Positions 54,650-63,281 of a stretch of DNA of 64,000 bases are shown piece after piece (within the stretch, counting starts at the first letter, position 1; every line of letters begins with the position of its first letter). The notes under the pieces were generated by a model. The model searched no databases. It was not told the DNA's origin and was given only the letters and a program-made list of their open reading frames with translations. This stretch comes from Arthrobacter sp. SLBN-112 (GTDB taxonomy: Bacteria; Actinomycetota; Actinomycetes; Actinomycetales; Micrococcaceae), in NCBI RefSeq assembly GCF_006715225.1, contig NZ_VFMU01000001.1, forward strand, positions 3,224,001-3,288,000. Direction: 5' to 3'. A program made the position numbers and the translations under genes.

Positions 54650-54983
54650 GACTCGACTGCCTGCGCTGAGCCGAGACCGTTCCTGCAAAGGCTTCCCGAG
54701 CGGTCACCCTCGTTGCCCATACATAGCGCGACGGCAGCTGTCATCTGGGGTGATGAACGGAAAATCCAAGGAGCCTGTTTCGACAGGATGCCCGTGAACG
54801 GAAGGTCTGGCGCTGGATGATGGTCAGCAGGGGTGGACATGGCGCGTGGCTTTCCGCGATGGTTCGGCTGACTTCATAGCCCAATGAGTCAAGTTTCCGC
54901 TCGTGGGGACGGCGTGGCAATAGCATGCAGCGGCAGCTATGCCGTATTCCCGCCGCCACGAACAGGAGCCCGGCGAACTGTGG
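54650..54983. other. Stretch without a supported gene
   Basis: I see no convincing coding sequence here. The short open frames lack ribosome binding sites and family signals. It probably holds the promoter of the small TM gene at 54649. Confidence 0.35.
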
Positions 54984-56018
54984 TCAGACGAACCAGCGCC
55001 ACCAGCGTGGCTGCTCCGGTTCCGGCGTCGGTTCCGGTTCAGGTTCCTCGCCTAGAGCTAGCGCGGCTTCGACGATGTCGTCCCCGGTGAGCGTCATGAC
55101 GGCCTCACGATCGAGCGCATCGAGGCTTTGTTCCTCGTCGAGCGACAGTCGCAGCGCCTGGCGGTTGAGCGCCTGCTCGAACAGGGTGCGGGCGAAACGG
55201 GCGTTGCCGGAGTCCTCGCCCGCGTGGAGCCCTGTGAAGATGCGGCGCAGCACCTGGTCCGCCCCCGGCTCCAGCCTGTACTCGTGCTGGGCCAGCATCT
55301 GGTGGAAGATCATCTGGAGGGCGTCGACGGAATAGTCGGGAAAAGTGATCTCACGGGCAAACCGGGAGCGCAGGCCGGGGTTCGAGAGCAGGAAGGATTC
55401 CATCAGCCGGGGGTACCCGGCCACGATCACCACCAGGCGGTGGCGGTGGTCCTCCATCCGCTTGAGCAGGACCTCGATCGCCTCGGGGCCGAAGTCCATC
55501 CGGCCGTCCTCCGGTGCCAGCGCGTACGCCTCGTCGATGAACAGGACACCGTCCAGCGCTCGCCGGATCACCCGGTCCGTCTTGAGGGCGGTCGCGCCGA
55601 CGTACTGCCCCACCAGGCCCGAACGGTCGACCTCAACCAGGTGGCCTTTCTGCAACAGTCCCACCGCGCGGTACATCTCGGCCAGGAGCCGCGCCACGGT
55701 GGTCTTGCCTGTGCCCGGGTTTCCGAGGAATACCAGATGCTGTGAGGTGGCCACCTCCGGCAGGCCATGCGCCTTTCGGCGGGCCTGGACCTGGAGCAGC
55801 GCGACGAGGGCCCGCACCTGTTCCTTCACGGTTTCCAGTCCCACCAACGCGTCGAGCTCGGCCTGCACCTCGGACAGCGGCCGTGCCGGCCCGGGCCTCG
55901 CACCGATGAGATCGCCGACCAGGTCGTCCACGCGCTCTGAACCGGGCAGCTTGAGCTGATCGGCCAGGTGGCCGATGGTTTCGCGCAGGTCGTCGAGCGG
56001 GTGGCGGCTGGGAGCCAT
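54984..56018 (-). CDS. CbxX/CfqX-type AAA ATPase
   Basis: The 344-residue product (ATG 56018) has a helical N-terminal part (LDDLRETIGHLADQL) and then a AAA domain: LDALVGLETVKEQVRALV, Walker A LGNPGTGKTTVARLLAEMYR, GLVGQYVGATA, Walker B VLFIDEAYALA, sensor region VIVAGYPRLM and arginine finger FAREITFPDY. A C-terminal acidic tail ends RWWRWFV. The domain is the CbxX/EccA-C type, known from Rubisco activase and ESX secretion partners. No ESX or RuBisCO genes are nearby. Its neighbour is an LGFP-repeat L,D-transpeptidase-like gene, 130 bp away on the same strand. Confidence 0.88.
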   Translation of the reverse strand: MAPSRHPLDDLRETIGHLADQLKLPGSERVDDLVGDLIGARPGPARPLSEVQAELDALVGLETVKEQVRALVALLQVQARRKAHGLPEVATSQHLVFLGNPGTGKTTVARLLAEMYRAVGLLQKGHLVEVDRSGLVGQYVGATALKTDRVIRRALDGVLFIDEAYALAPEDGRMDFGPEAIEVLLKRMEDHRHRLVVIVAGYPRLMESFLLSNPGLRSRFAREITFPDYSVDALQMIFHQMLAQHEYRLEPGADQVLRRIFTGLHAGEDSGNARFARTLFEQALNRQALRLSLDEEQSLDALDREAVMTLTGDDIVEAALALGEEPEPEPTPEPEQPRWWRWFV

Positions 56019-56148
56019 GCATCCACTGTAGTACTCGGTTCCCGAGCGGGGTGAAGTTGGCCTCACCAGTATTAACTCGCTTTTGGTCGAAGTATTCGTG
56101 CGGTTGCCGAGGTACTGCAGTCAATTCTTTACCGGCCGCTCCAGCGGG

Positions 56149-58488
56149 TTAGAAGCTGCCGTACTCGATCCTGGCCGGAGCACCAGTGGGAACGGTGATC
56201 CGTCCGCCCTGGAAGTCCTGAGCGGTACTGCCGTCGGCCGTGACGTAGTTGTCGGTCGTCGGGTAGCCGAGCCTGCCCCACTCAAAGCCGGTCCCGGCCC
56301 AGGCGTCGCGGGTCTTGCCGGTCGAGAGCCCAACACCTGTGGCCGGACTGGAGATCAGTGCCCCCTTCTCGAAGTTGACGTACGAGCCGCCGTCCTTCAG
56401 TCCGATCACCCTGTTGGTGCCGGGGAACCCCAGGGCGGCCAGACCACCGGCTGCGTCGAACTTGGAACTGAAGTCCGAGGGCATCGAGTACGCGCCGAGG
56501 CGCGGGGACCAGAAGATCGTCCCGCCCTGATAGTTCTGCTTGACGCCGCCGTCGACCGGAATCTCATCGCTGATGGGATAGCCGAGGTAGCCGTTCTCGA
56601 AACCTGCCTGTGCCCATGCACCGCGGGTGCTGCCGACGGAGACATGGGCTCCGGTGGCAGGGGACCAGAGGATGGAGCCGCGCTGGAAGTTCTGGTACAG
56701 GCCGCCATTCTTGATGGCCACTTGCGGGCTGACGGCTGCGCCGAGGGTGGGACCCATCTCTTCGTGCTTGGTGAAGATGTCCCCGGTAACGGCGTAGGTC
56801 CCGACATTCGGCAGGTGGTGGATGACGCCGCCCTGGTAGTTCTGGGCGACGCCGCCGGAGATGCCGTACTCGTCCGTGATCGGGTAGCCGAGGGAGCCGT
56901 GCTCAAAGCCATAGCTGGCCCAGACGTTACGGATGGAGCCAACGGAGAGGACCGGACCGACGCCAGGTGTCAGGATGATAGCGCCACCCTGGTAGTTCTG
57001 GAACGCGCCGCCGTCCTTGAGACCGGTGACGACGTCACTGACCGGATAGCCAAGTGCGCCCCACTCGAAACCGGTGGAGGCCCACTTATCCCGGATTGGA
57101 CCGGCGCTGATTGCGGCACCCGATGCCGGCGAGAACAGGACCGCGCCACCCTGAAAACCCTGCCATGAGCCGCCGTCCCTGATGCCGCGGACCTCATCGG
57201 TGGTCGGGTAGCCCAGGGGGCCGTTCTCAGCGCCCTGCGCCCGCCACTTGCCGTTGATGCCGGCGGTTATGGCGTGAGTCCCGCTGGCAGGTGAGGAGAA
57301 GATGGCGCCATTCTGGTACGCCTGGTACGAGCCGCCATCCTTCAGGCCAGTAATCACGTCGCTGACGGGATACCCGAGTGCGCCGTTCTCGAACCCGGTT
57401 TCGGCCCACTTGTCCCGGATCGGGCCAAAGGCAGAGATGCGGGCACCACTGGCGGGGGAGTGCATAATGACACCTCCCTGGTAGACCTGGTAGACGCCAC
57501 CGCCCCTGAGACCGCCGACCTCGTCGGTGACCGGGTAGCCCAGCGGTCCGCTTTCGAATCCGAGCGATGCCCACTTGTCCCGGGTCGCTCCCCAGGAGAA
57601 GTGTGCGCCGGATCCTGGAGACCAGACAATGGCCCCGCCCTGGTAGTTCTGGAAGGCTCCGCCGTCCTTCAGACCCCCGGTCTCGTTGGAGGAGGGGCTC
57701 CCGAGCTGGCCTGCGGGTCCACCGCCCTGCTGGTACTTCTCTGCGATGACCCCGAAAGGATTGGAGGAGTACGGCGTGAAGATGTCATCGACAGCACCCA
57801 TGATGATCCGGTCTCCGGGCCGGTTGCTGCGGAGGAATCTGTTGACCACGTCCAATGTGGTGGAGAGGCAGCCGGCGGACGTGGTCCGGCCGGCGTGCAG
57901 GAAGATCGCATAGGAGGCACCCTGCACAGTGTTCATGTCGGGCTCGCGGTTGTAATTAATTACCGCTGCCTGCTCGTAGTAGCCCTGGTTCATGTAGGTG
58001 TAAAGGTTCTCGTCAGAGGACCCGCCGCTGCCCTCGAAGTATTGGTTGTAGGTGGGGCCATATTCCCCGCCCCACCGGGAGTTCGCGTTGACCGTGTGGT
58101 ACACCAGAGCTGTCCCGGGGTTGGCTCGGCCAAGAGCCTCCGTGACACTGTACGAGCCGGTCGGGGACTTGAAGGTGTCCTCCCAGGTCAGCCCGGGCGG
58201 AGCGAAGCCCTTGAGGCCGGCGTAGCCCCAGTCCTGCCATTCCTGCACGTAGCTGTTGCCGGAGCGGACGCAGCCGGTGATGGTGACAACGTTGGAATCA
58301 CGGTTTGTGGCGGTGGCGAAGGTGACGCGGGTGGCGCCGAAGCTGTTGTATTTGACCTGACCCGCGGACAGCCGCTGGCAGGGGTTGTTTACCTGAGATG
58401 CCGCCTGAGCGCTGCCGGCTCCAAGAATGGCATTGCCCGCGATGGCGATCACCACCAGCGCGAGTGATAGTGGTTTGGTTTGGTGCAC
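56149..58488 (-). CDS. Secreted YkuD-like L,D-transpeptidase domain protein with LGFP repeats
   Basis: The 779-residue product has a signal peptide (LVVIAIAGNAILGAGSAQA, then ASQVN). An L,D-transpeptidase-like catalytic domain (about 30-260) follows, with the motif SYAIFLHAGRTTSAGCLST containing the His and the SxGC nucleophile Cys. About ten LGFP-type units (LGSP, LGYP, LGFP) cover the remaining two thirds. L,D-transpeptidases make 3-3 peptidoglycan cross-links or attach proteins; LGFP repeats anchor to the actinobacterial envelope. A wall-modifying enzyme held at the surface is the best inference. The other LGFP protein here (6124-8601) lacks a catalytic domain. Confidence 0.85.
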   Translation of the reverse strand: MHQTKPLSLALVVIAIAGNAILGAGSAQAASQVNNPCQRLSAGQVKYNSFGATRVTFATATNRDSNVVTITGCVRSGNSYVQEWQDWGYAGLKGFAPPGLTWEDTFKSPTGSYSVTEALGRANPGTALVYHTVNANSRWGGEYGPTYNQYFEGSGGSSDENLYTYMNQGYYEQAAVINYNREPDMNTVQGASYAIFLHAGRTTSAGCLSTTLDVVNRFLRSNRPGDRIIMGAVDDIFTPYSSNPFGVIAEKYQQGGGPAGQLGSPSSNETGGLKDGGAFQNYQGGAIVWSPGSGAHFSWGATRDKWASLGFESGPLGYPVTDEVGGLRGGGVYQVYQGGVIMHSPASGARISAFGPIRDKWAETGFENGALGYPVSDVITGLKDGGSYQAYQNGAIFSSPASGTHAITAGINGKWRAQGAENGPLGYPTTDEVRGIRDGGSWQGFQGGAVLFSPASGAAISAGPIRDKWASTGFEWGALGYPVSDVVTGLKDGGAFQNYQGGAIILTPGVGPVLSVGSIRNVWASYGFEHGSLGYPITDEYGISGGVAQNYQGGVIHHLPNVGTYAVTGDIFTKHEEMGPTLGAAVSPQVAIKNGGLYQNFQRGSILWSPATGAHVSVGSTRGAWAQAGFENGYLGYPISDEIPVDGGVKQNYQGGTIFWSPRLGAYSMPSDFSSKFDAAGGLAALGFPGTNRVIGLKDGGSYVNFEKGALISSPATGVGLSTGKTRDAWAGTGFEWGRLGYPTTDNYVTADGSTAQDFQGGRITVPTGAPARIEYGSF

Positions 58489-58848
58489 AGTTCCTTCTTC
58501 CCGTCGACGCAGCAGGGCGCCTTCCTGATAAGCGGTGAAGCGCAGAAGGACTATAAACCCGGGCTGACATGGGGAAATACGGTTTCTGGCGCGGCTGCCC
58601 CTAGGCTACCCGTCCTGCTGCACTTCTCACGCCATCGTGTACGTGGCGGGAGATAAGTGGGCTGCGGCTGCCGCACACATAAAGCCCATGAGCATCCAGG
58701 ACGGATCTCTCTTCCATTCCGAAGGCTCCGGCACTCACCCTGCTGGGCCTTTCCGCTGCCCGGCGGAACCAGGGGCGGCTCCGAGGTGCTGGCATCCGTC
58801 GATGCCGTCCACATAAAATTTGAAATCATCACCGATAGAAAGACCGCC
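58489..58848. promoter_or_regulatory. Divergent promoter region of the LGFP protein and pspA genes
   Basis: About 360 bp with no gene. A TAAAAT at 58814-58819, 30 nt before the pspA GTG, may be its -10, and GCATC-CGTC-GATGC just upstream is a small inverted repeat. No sigma-54 box was seen, in line with PspA regulation in Gram-positives. Confidence 0.35.
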
Positions 58849-59577
58849 GTGAAGCAGAGTATTTTCGCCCGTGTCGCCCAGCTGGCCAAGGCCAACCTGA
58901 ACGCCCTCCTGGACTCTGCGGAAGACCCGCAGAAGATGCTGGACCAGATGGTCCGGGACTACTCGGAGAACATCCGCGAAGCCGAGTCCGCGATCGCGCA
59001 GACCATCGGCAACCTCCGGATGGCCGAGGAAGACCAGGCCCGCGCCGTGAACGACGCCAAGACCTGGGGCAGTAAGGCGATCGCCGCCTCGAAGAAGGCC
59101 GACGAGTTCCGGGCAGCCGGGAACAGCGTGGACGCCGACAAGTTCGATGCCCTGGCCAAGGTCGCCATCGGCCGGCAGATGACCGCTGAATCTACCGCCA
59201 AGGCCCAGGAACCGAACCTGGCCGCGCAGAACCAGGTCGTCGACAAGCTCAAGCAGGGCCTGGACCAGATGCGCGGCAAGCTCGGGGAGCTGACCGCCAA
59301 GCGGAACGAACTGGTCAACCGTTCACGGGTCGCCGCCGCCCAGTCCCGGGTCCATGATGCGCTCAAGGCCCTTGACGCCGGCGACCCGACCTCGGCCATC
59401 GGCCGGTACGAGGAGAACATCCGCCGGCAGGAGGCCACGGTCCGCGGCCAGCAGGAACTCGCCGCCTCATCCCTGGACGCGCAGTTCGCGTCCCTGGAAG
59501 ACCTCGGCGAGCAGACCGAAGTGGAAGCACGGCTCGCCGCCCTCAAGTCCATGGACCGGAAAGCCATCGACTACTAA
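58849..59577 (+). CDS. pspA: PspA/IM30 (ESCRT-III-like) membrane stress protein
   Basis: The 242-residue product is nearly all helix: MKQSIFARVAQLAKANLNALLDSAEDP (start from GTG 58849), QMVRDYSENIREAESAI, long coiled-coil heptads and YEENIRRQEATV near the end. It matches PspA/IM30, which assembles on stressed membranes as ESCRT-III-like rods or rings. Upstream in-frame residues from 58657 are not protein-like. GTG 58849 has GAAAG at 58838-58842. No PspB or PspC homolog is next to it; a short C-terminal-looking remnant follows. Confidence 0.93.
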   Translation: MKQSIFARVAQLAKANLNALLDSAEDPQKMLDQMVRDYSENIREAESAIAQTIGNLRMAEEDQARAVNDAKTWGSKAIAASKKADEFRAAGNSVDADKFDALAKVAIGRQMTAESTAKAQEPNLAAQNQVVDKLKQGLDQMRGKLGELTAKRNELVNRSRVAAAQSRVHDALKALDAGDPTSAIGRYEENIRRQEATVRGQQELAASSLDAQFASLEDLGEQTEVEARLAALKSMDRKAIDY

Positions 59578-59858
59578 GGGGGCTCTGACCGAAAGGTTGT
59601 AGACACCCGGCCAGTGGACGCCATTGCCTTCCACCACGACCTCCTGGGCGCCGACGACCCGAAGAGTTCCTTCACCCTGACCTGACTGGATTTCATCCAG
59701 TCGCCGTGGCGGGTCAGGTGATGGATTCTTCCACCATCCCGGCCAGCATCTGGAACCTGACTCCGGATCCTGTTCAGCTAGGTAGGTTGGTGAAGGCGCC
59801 TACCCGATCCCAGCGGCGATGGCCGCTCCACGAAATTCCGCAGGCATCCGGCACCCAG
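59578..59858. other. Gap after pspA with a small hairpin
   Basis: I see no gene I can name. A frame just after pspA reads ...AIAFHHDLLGADDPKSSFTLT and stops, perhaps a leftover tail of another gene. GACTGGAT-TTC-ATCCAGTC (59684-59702) is a tight hairpin inside outer CCTGAC/GTCAGG pairing and could end pspA transcription, although no T-run follows. Confidence 0.35.
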
Positions 59859-60035
59859 CTAGGTCTGGGCGACCCTGTCATTGGAGTTGCGGGTCTCCGC
59901 GCTCTCGACAGGGCTCCTGAGGCCGGCCGGCGGCCCGCTCCGGGCTTTGACCAAGGCAATCAGTAAGGTCAGGATGGTGCCCATCCAGGCAATTGCGGCC
60001 AAGAACACCAGGCCGATTGCCGCTAAGGGGTGCAT
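59859..60035 (-). CDS. Small single-TM protein, member C of a local family
   Basis: The 58-residue product opens MHPLAAIGLVFLAAIAWMG, with one TM helix at about 5-29, then a basic VKARSG junction and a polar tail ending NDRVAQT. Its first 28 positions align without gaps with the small proteins at 47930 and 54649: Ile/Val7, Leu9, Ala14, Trp17, Ala27 in the same places. It is below a 60-codon cutoff, so it is easily missed. No strong ribosome binding site was found (AGG only), which keeps confidence moderate. The match to two relatives is the main argument that it is real. Confidence 0.5.
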   Translation of the reverse strand: MHPLAAIGLVFLAAIAWMGTILTLLIALVKARSGPPAGLRSPVESAETRNSNDRVAQT

Positions 60036-60214
60036 GCCGAAAGCCTAGGACTTAAAGGGCGGGAATCCCGGACGCAACTCCGCAGCATCGCGGCCGGAAT
60101 TTCCGCAAATTCGGGCACCCGTAGCTGGGATACACAGGGCGCGAAAAGAGTGCACCCCGTTCGCTGGGCGGACCCAGGAACACCTTAAGGAGCCGGCGTG
60201 GTGGGAGAAACAAA

Positions 60215-60249
60215 GAAGCCCCGGAAAATCAATGATTTTCCGGGGCTTC
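60215..60249 (-). terminator. Rho-independent terminator of the tRNA-Leu gene
   Basis: Perfect 16-bp arms (60215-60230 and 60234-60249) with a 3-nt loop; on the minus strand it is followed by CTTTGTTTCT. It begins 7 nt after the tRNA 3' end. Confidence 0.85.
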
Positions 60250-60255
60250 CGTTTG

Positions 60256-60338
60256 TGCGCGGAGGGGGACTTGAACCCCCACCCCCTTTCGAGGACTAGC
60301 ACCTCAAGCTAGCGCGTCTGCCATTCCGCCACCCGCGC
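60256..60338 (-). tRNA. tRNA-Leu (anticodon GAG)
   Basis: The minus strand folds as an 83-nt class II tRNA. A seven-base acceptor stem starts GCGCGGG (one G-U), and a D-arm contains GGCAGAC. The anticodon stem CTAGC/GCTAG has loop TTGAGGT, giving anticodon GAG (leucine CUC/CUU). A long variable arm is followed by a T-arm with GGTTCAAGTCC. No CCA is encoded. A terminator follows immediately, so it is a single-gene unit. Confidence 0.95.
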
Positions 60339-60507
60339 AGGTGGTATTTCGGGAAGCCGTCCCGCCTTTCAGCGTTTCGCGCCTCTCCGAAGCAGCGAGA
60401 AAAACTCTAACATGACTTTCCGGGAACAACGAATCGAGGCAAGTAGGTAGGCTGAGGGCAGCGATTCAGCTCGTGCCAACCAGTCATTCCCTACCAAGGA
60501 GCCTCCA

Positions 60508-61812
60508 ATGCCTGACGTCCTGCCCGAGGATGAAGTTGTCCGGATCTGCCAAGAACTCATCCGGATCGACACCTCCAACTACGGTGACGGGTCAGGACCG
60601 GGGGAGCGCGCCGCAGCAGAATATGCCGCAGGACTCATCGAGGAAGTGGGACTGGAGGCGGAGATCTTCGAATCCGCCCCCGGCAGGGCCAACGTTGTGA
60701 CCAGGATGGCAGGGGAGGACCCCTCCGCCAGCGCCCTGGTGGTCCACGGCCACCTGGACGTCGTCCCGGCACTGCGGGACCAGTGGTCTGTGGACCCGTT
60801 TGGCGCGGAACTGAAGGATGGCCTCATCTGGGGGCGCGGCGCCGTCGACATGAAGGACATGGACGCCATGATCCTTTCAGTCCTGCGGAACTTCGCCAGG
60901 GAAGGCAGGAAGCCCAAGCGGGACATCATCTTTGCGTTCTTCGCTGACGAGGAAGCCGGCGGCGTCTACGGCGCGCGCTATGCCGTGGACAACCGCCCGG
61001 AACTTTTCGAGGGCGCCACCGAGGCCATTTCGGAGGTGGGCGGCTTCTCGGCAACTATCGGCGGGCAGCGGACGTACCTGCTGCAGACGGCGGAGAAGGG
61101 CATCTCGTGGCTCCGGCTCGTTGCACACGGACGGGCAGGCCACGGCTCGCAGATCAACACGGACAACGCCGTGACGCGCCTGGCGGGCGCCGTAACGCGC
61201 ATCGGCGAGTACAAGTGGCCCATCGAGCTCACGCCCACCACCCGGCAGTTCCTTGACGGCGTGACAGAACTCACGGGCGTCGAGTTCGACGCCGACAATC
61301 CGGACCTCCTGCTCAACCAGCTTGGCACCGTGGCCCGGTTCGTCGGGGCCACCTTGCAGAACACCACGAACCCGACGCTCCTCAAGGGCGGATACAAGCA
61401 CAACGTCATCCCCGAGTCTGCCGAAGCCCTGGTTGATTGCCGCACCCTGCCCGGCCAGGAACAGCAGGTACTCGAAATCGTGCGCGAACTCGCCGGCAAC
61501 GGAGTGGATGTCAGCTACGTCCACAACGACGTCTCCCTTGAGGTCCCGTTCGCAGGCAACCTGGTGGACTCGATGATCGACGCCCTGCACAAAGAGGACC
61601 CCGGCGCGAAAGTGTTGCCCTACACGCTTTCGGGCGGCACGGACAACAAGTCACTCAGCCGGCTGGGCATCACCGGCTACGGCTTCGCGCCCCTGATGCT
61701 CCCGGACGAGCTGGACTTCACGGGCATGTTCCACGGCGTGGACGAGCGTGTGCCGGCAGACTCCCTCAAGTTCGGCGCCCGGGTGCTGAACACCCTGCTC
61801 ACCAACTACTAA
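60508..61812 (+). CDS. M20/M25/M40 family metallo-dipeptidase
   Basis: The 434-residue product has the M20 metal-site series: GHLDVVPALRDQWSVDPF (first His and Asp), GRGAVDMKDMDAMI, FFADEEAGGVYGARY (catalytic Glu and metal Glu), the dimerisation domain with HGRAGHGSQINTDN, and a final His in GMFHGVDERVPADSL. It hydrolyses dipeptides or acyl-amino acids in the cytosol using two zinc ions. The start is ATG 60508 with AAGGAG upstream. It precedes an acyl-CoA dehydrogenase gene by 11 nt, and they are probably cotranscribed although functionally unlike. Confidence 0.92.
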   Translation: MPDVLPEDEVVRICQELIRIDTSNYGDGSGPGERAAAEYAAGLIEEVGLEAEIFESAPGRANVVTRMAGEDPSASALVVHGHLDVVPALRDQWSVDPFGAELKDGLIWGRGAVDMKDMDAMILSVLRNFAREGRKPKRDIIFAFFADEEAGGVYGARYAVDNRPELFEGATEAISEVGGFSATIGGQRTYLLQTAEKGISWLRLVAHGRAGHGSQINTDNAVTRLAGAVTRIGEYKWPIELTPTTRQFLDGVTELTGVEFDADNPDLLLNQLGTVARFVGATLQNTTNPTLLKGGYKHNVIPESAEALVDCRTLPGQEQQVLEIVRELAGNGVDVSYVHNDVSLEVPFAGNLVDSMIDALHKEDPGAKVLPYTLSGGTDNKSLSRLGITGYGFAPLMLPDELDFTGMFHGVDERVPADSLKFGARVLNTLLTNY

Positions 61813-61823
61813 GGGGACCTGCC

Positions 61824-62984
61824 GTGGCTCCAGAGGACCTGCTGCCGGATGAGCTCCTGGAGCGCATCCGGGGCCGCGCCGCAGGGTACGACCAGGACAA
61901 CGCCTTTTTCCACGAGGACCTGCGGGAGCTTGCGGCGGCAGGGTACCTGAAGCTTTTCGTGCCAGCGTCCGACGGCGGCGCGGGCCTCGGGCTCGAAGCG
62001 GCAGCGCAGTGCCAGCGCAGACTGGCAACGGCCGCCCCGGCCACCGCGCTGGCCGTCAACATGCACCTGGTGTGGACCGGCGTCGCGCACGTCCTCGGAG
62101 CCCGCGGCGACCATTCCCTGGCCTTCGTCCTCAAGGAAGCCGCGCAGGGCGAGGTCTTCGCGTTCGGCAACTCGGAGGCGGGCAACGATTCCGTCCTCTT
62201 TGATTCACGGACGGTGGCCACACCGGGTGCAGATGGAAGCTACTCGTTCACGGGGACCAAGATCTTCACCAGCCTCTCGCCGGCCTGGACCCGGCTGGGA
62301 ATTTTCGGGAAAGACGCTTCGGCGCGTGACGGGGACGGGGAACTCGTCCACGGGTTCATCAGCCGTGTAACCCCCGGCTACCGGATCCTGGACGACTGGG
62401 ACACCCTGGGCATGCGGGCAAGCCAGTCCGCCACAACGGTCCTTGACGGTGTGACCGTGGCGCCGGACCGGATCTTCCGGAAGCTGCCTGTCGGCCCCAA
62501 CGCCGACCCGCTGATTTTCGCGATCTTCGCATGCTTCGAAAGCCTCCTGGCCGCCGTCTACACCGGGTTGGGTGAACGCGCACTGGCCGTGGGCGTGGAG
62601 ACCGTCAAGCGCCGCACCTCGTTCAAGAACGGCGGACGCAGCTACGCGCAGGACCCCGACATCCGCTGGAAGGTGGCGGACGCTGCCATGGTCATGGACA
62701 ACCTGTACCCGCAGCTCCGGTCAGTCACGGCCGACGTCGACGCCCTGGCCGACCACGGGGCCCAGTGGTTCCCCAAACTGGTGGGGCTGAAAGTGAACGC
62801 CACCGAGACGGCACGACGCGTGGTGGACCTCGCCATCCGCGTCAGCGGGGGATCGAGCTACTTCAGGGGCTCCGAGCTGGAGCGGCTCTACCGGGACGTG
62901 CTTGCGGGAATGTTCCACCCCTCCGACGACGAGTCCGCCCACAACACCGTAGCCAACGCCTGGCTGGGCCCGCTGGAAGACTAG
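61824..62984 (+). CDS. Acyl-CoA dehydrogenase
   Basis: The 386-residue product has the three-domain ACAD layout: an N-terminal helical part with ELAAAGYLKLFVPASDGGAGLGLEA (key VPASDGGAG), middle FAFGNSEAGNDSVLF and TGTKIFTSLSPAWTRLGIF, WDTLGMRASQSATTVLDGV, and a C-terminal helical domain with RVSGGSSYFRGSELERLYRDVLAGMFHP. It oxidises an acyl-CoA (or a related thioester) with FAD. The usual catalytic Glu position near the C-terminus is not obvious, since the region reads DVLAGMFHPSDDE. The start is GTG 61824 with AGGGGA upstream. Confidence 0.9.
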   Translation: MAPEDLLPDELLERIRGRAAGYDQDNAFFHEDLRELAAAGYLKLFVPASDGGAGLGLEAAAQCQRRLATAAPATALAVNMHLVWTGVAHVLGARGDHSLAFVLKEAAQGEVFAFGNSEAGNDSVLFDSRTVATPGADGSYSFTGTKIFTSLSPAWTRLGIFGKDASARDGDGELVHGFISRVTPGYRILDDWDTLGMRASQSATTVLDGVTVAPDRIFRKLPVGPNADPLIFAIFACFESLLAAVYTGLGERALAVGVETVKRRTSFKNGGRSYAQDPDIRWKVADAAMVMDNLYPQLRSVTADVDALADHGAQWFPKLVGLKVNATETARRVVDLAIRVSGGSSYFRGSELERLYRDVLAGMFHPSDDESAHNTVANAWLGPLED

Positions 62985-63025
62985 ACGGTCCGCTGGACTG
63001 TCATTCCCTAGACGGTCCGCTGGAC
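62981..63025. repeat. Short direct repeat at convergent gene ends
   Basis: The 18-bp sequence CTAGACGGTCCGCTGGAC occurs at 62981-62998 and again at 63008-63025. Each copy begins with CTAG, giving the stop codon of the plus-strand acyl-CoA dehydrogenase (first copy) and of the minus-strand DUF5703 gene (second copy). A local duplication is the simplest explanation. Confidence 0.7.
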
Positions 63026-63241
63026 CTGCATCACCCGGCGCCGGAGCCAAAAGCGCCTGCCGCCGCCCACGTAGAGCTTGCTGCGTTCCAATTCCCACTT
63101 GCCGTATTCGGAGTGTTCCACCAGGCGCCGGCGTGCCTCCGGCAGGGAATCATCAGGGCTGACGGTCAGTACGAGGTACTCGTACTGCCGCAGATAATCC
63201 CGCTCCCGCTGGACCGAGCTGGTGAGAAATTGTTCCTTCAT
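63008..63241 (-). CDS. DUF5703 family small protein
   Basis: The 77-residue product (YEYLVLTVSPDDSLPEARR, EHSEYGKWELERSKLYVGG, WLRRRVMQVQRTV) matches DUF5703, a small actinobacterial family of unknown function. It is soluble, basic at the C-terminus and monocistronic. It converges on the acyl-CoA dehydrogenase gene and diverges from the next small gene. Confidence 0.85.
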   Translation of the reverse strand: MKEQFLTSSVQRERDYLRQYEYLVLTVSPDDSLPEARRRLVEHSEYGKWELERSKLYVGGGRRFWLRRRVMQVQRTV

Positions 63242-63281
63242 TTGCTCTCCATTTTCGTCCTTTTCCGGCTAACGTGAAGTC

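Noticed and set aside
60256..60338. tRNA-Leu considered as a phage or island attachment site
   Set aside because: No integrase, no repeated tRNA end and ordinary genes on both sides.
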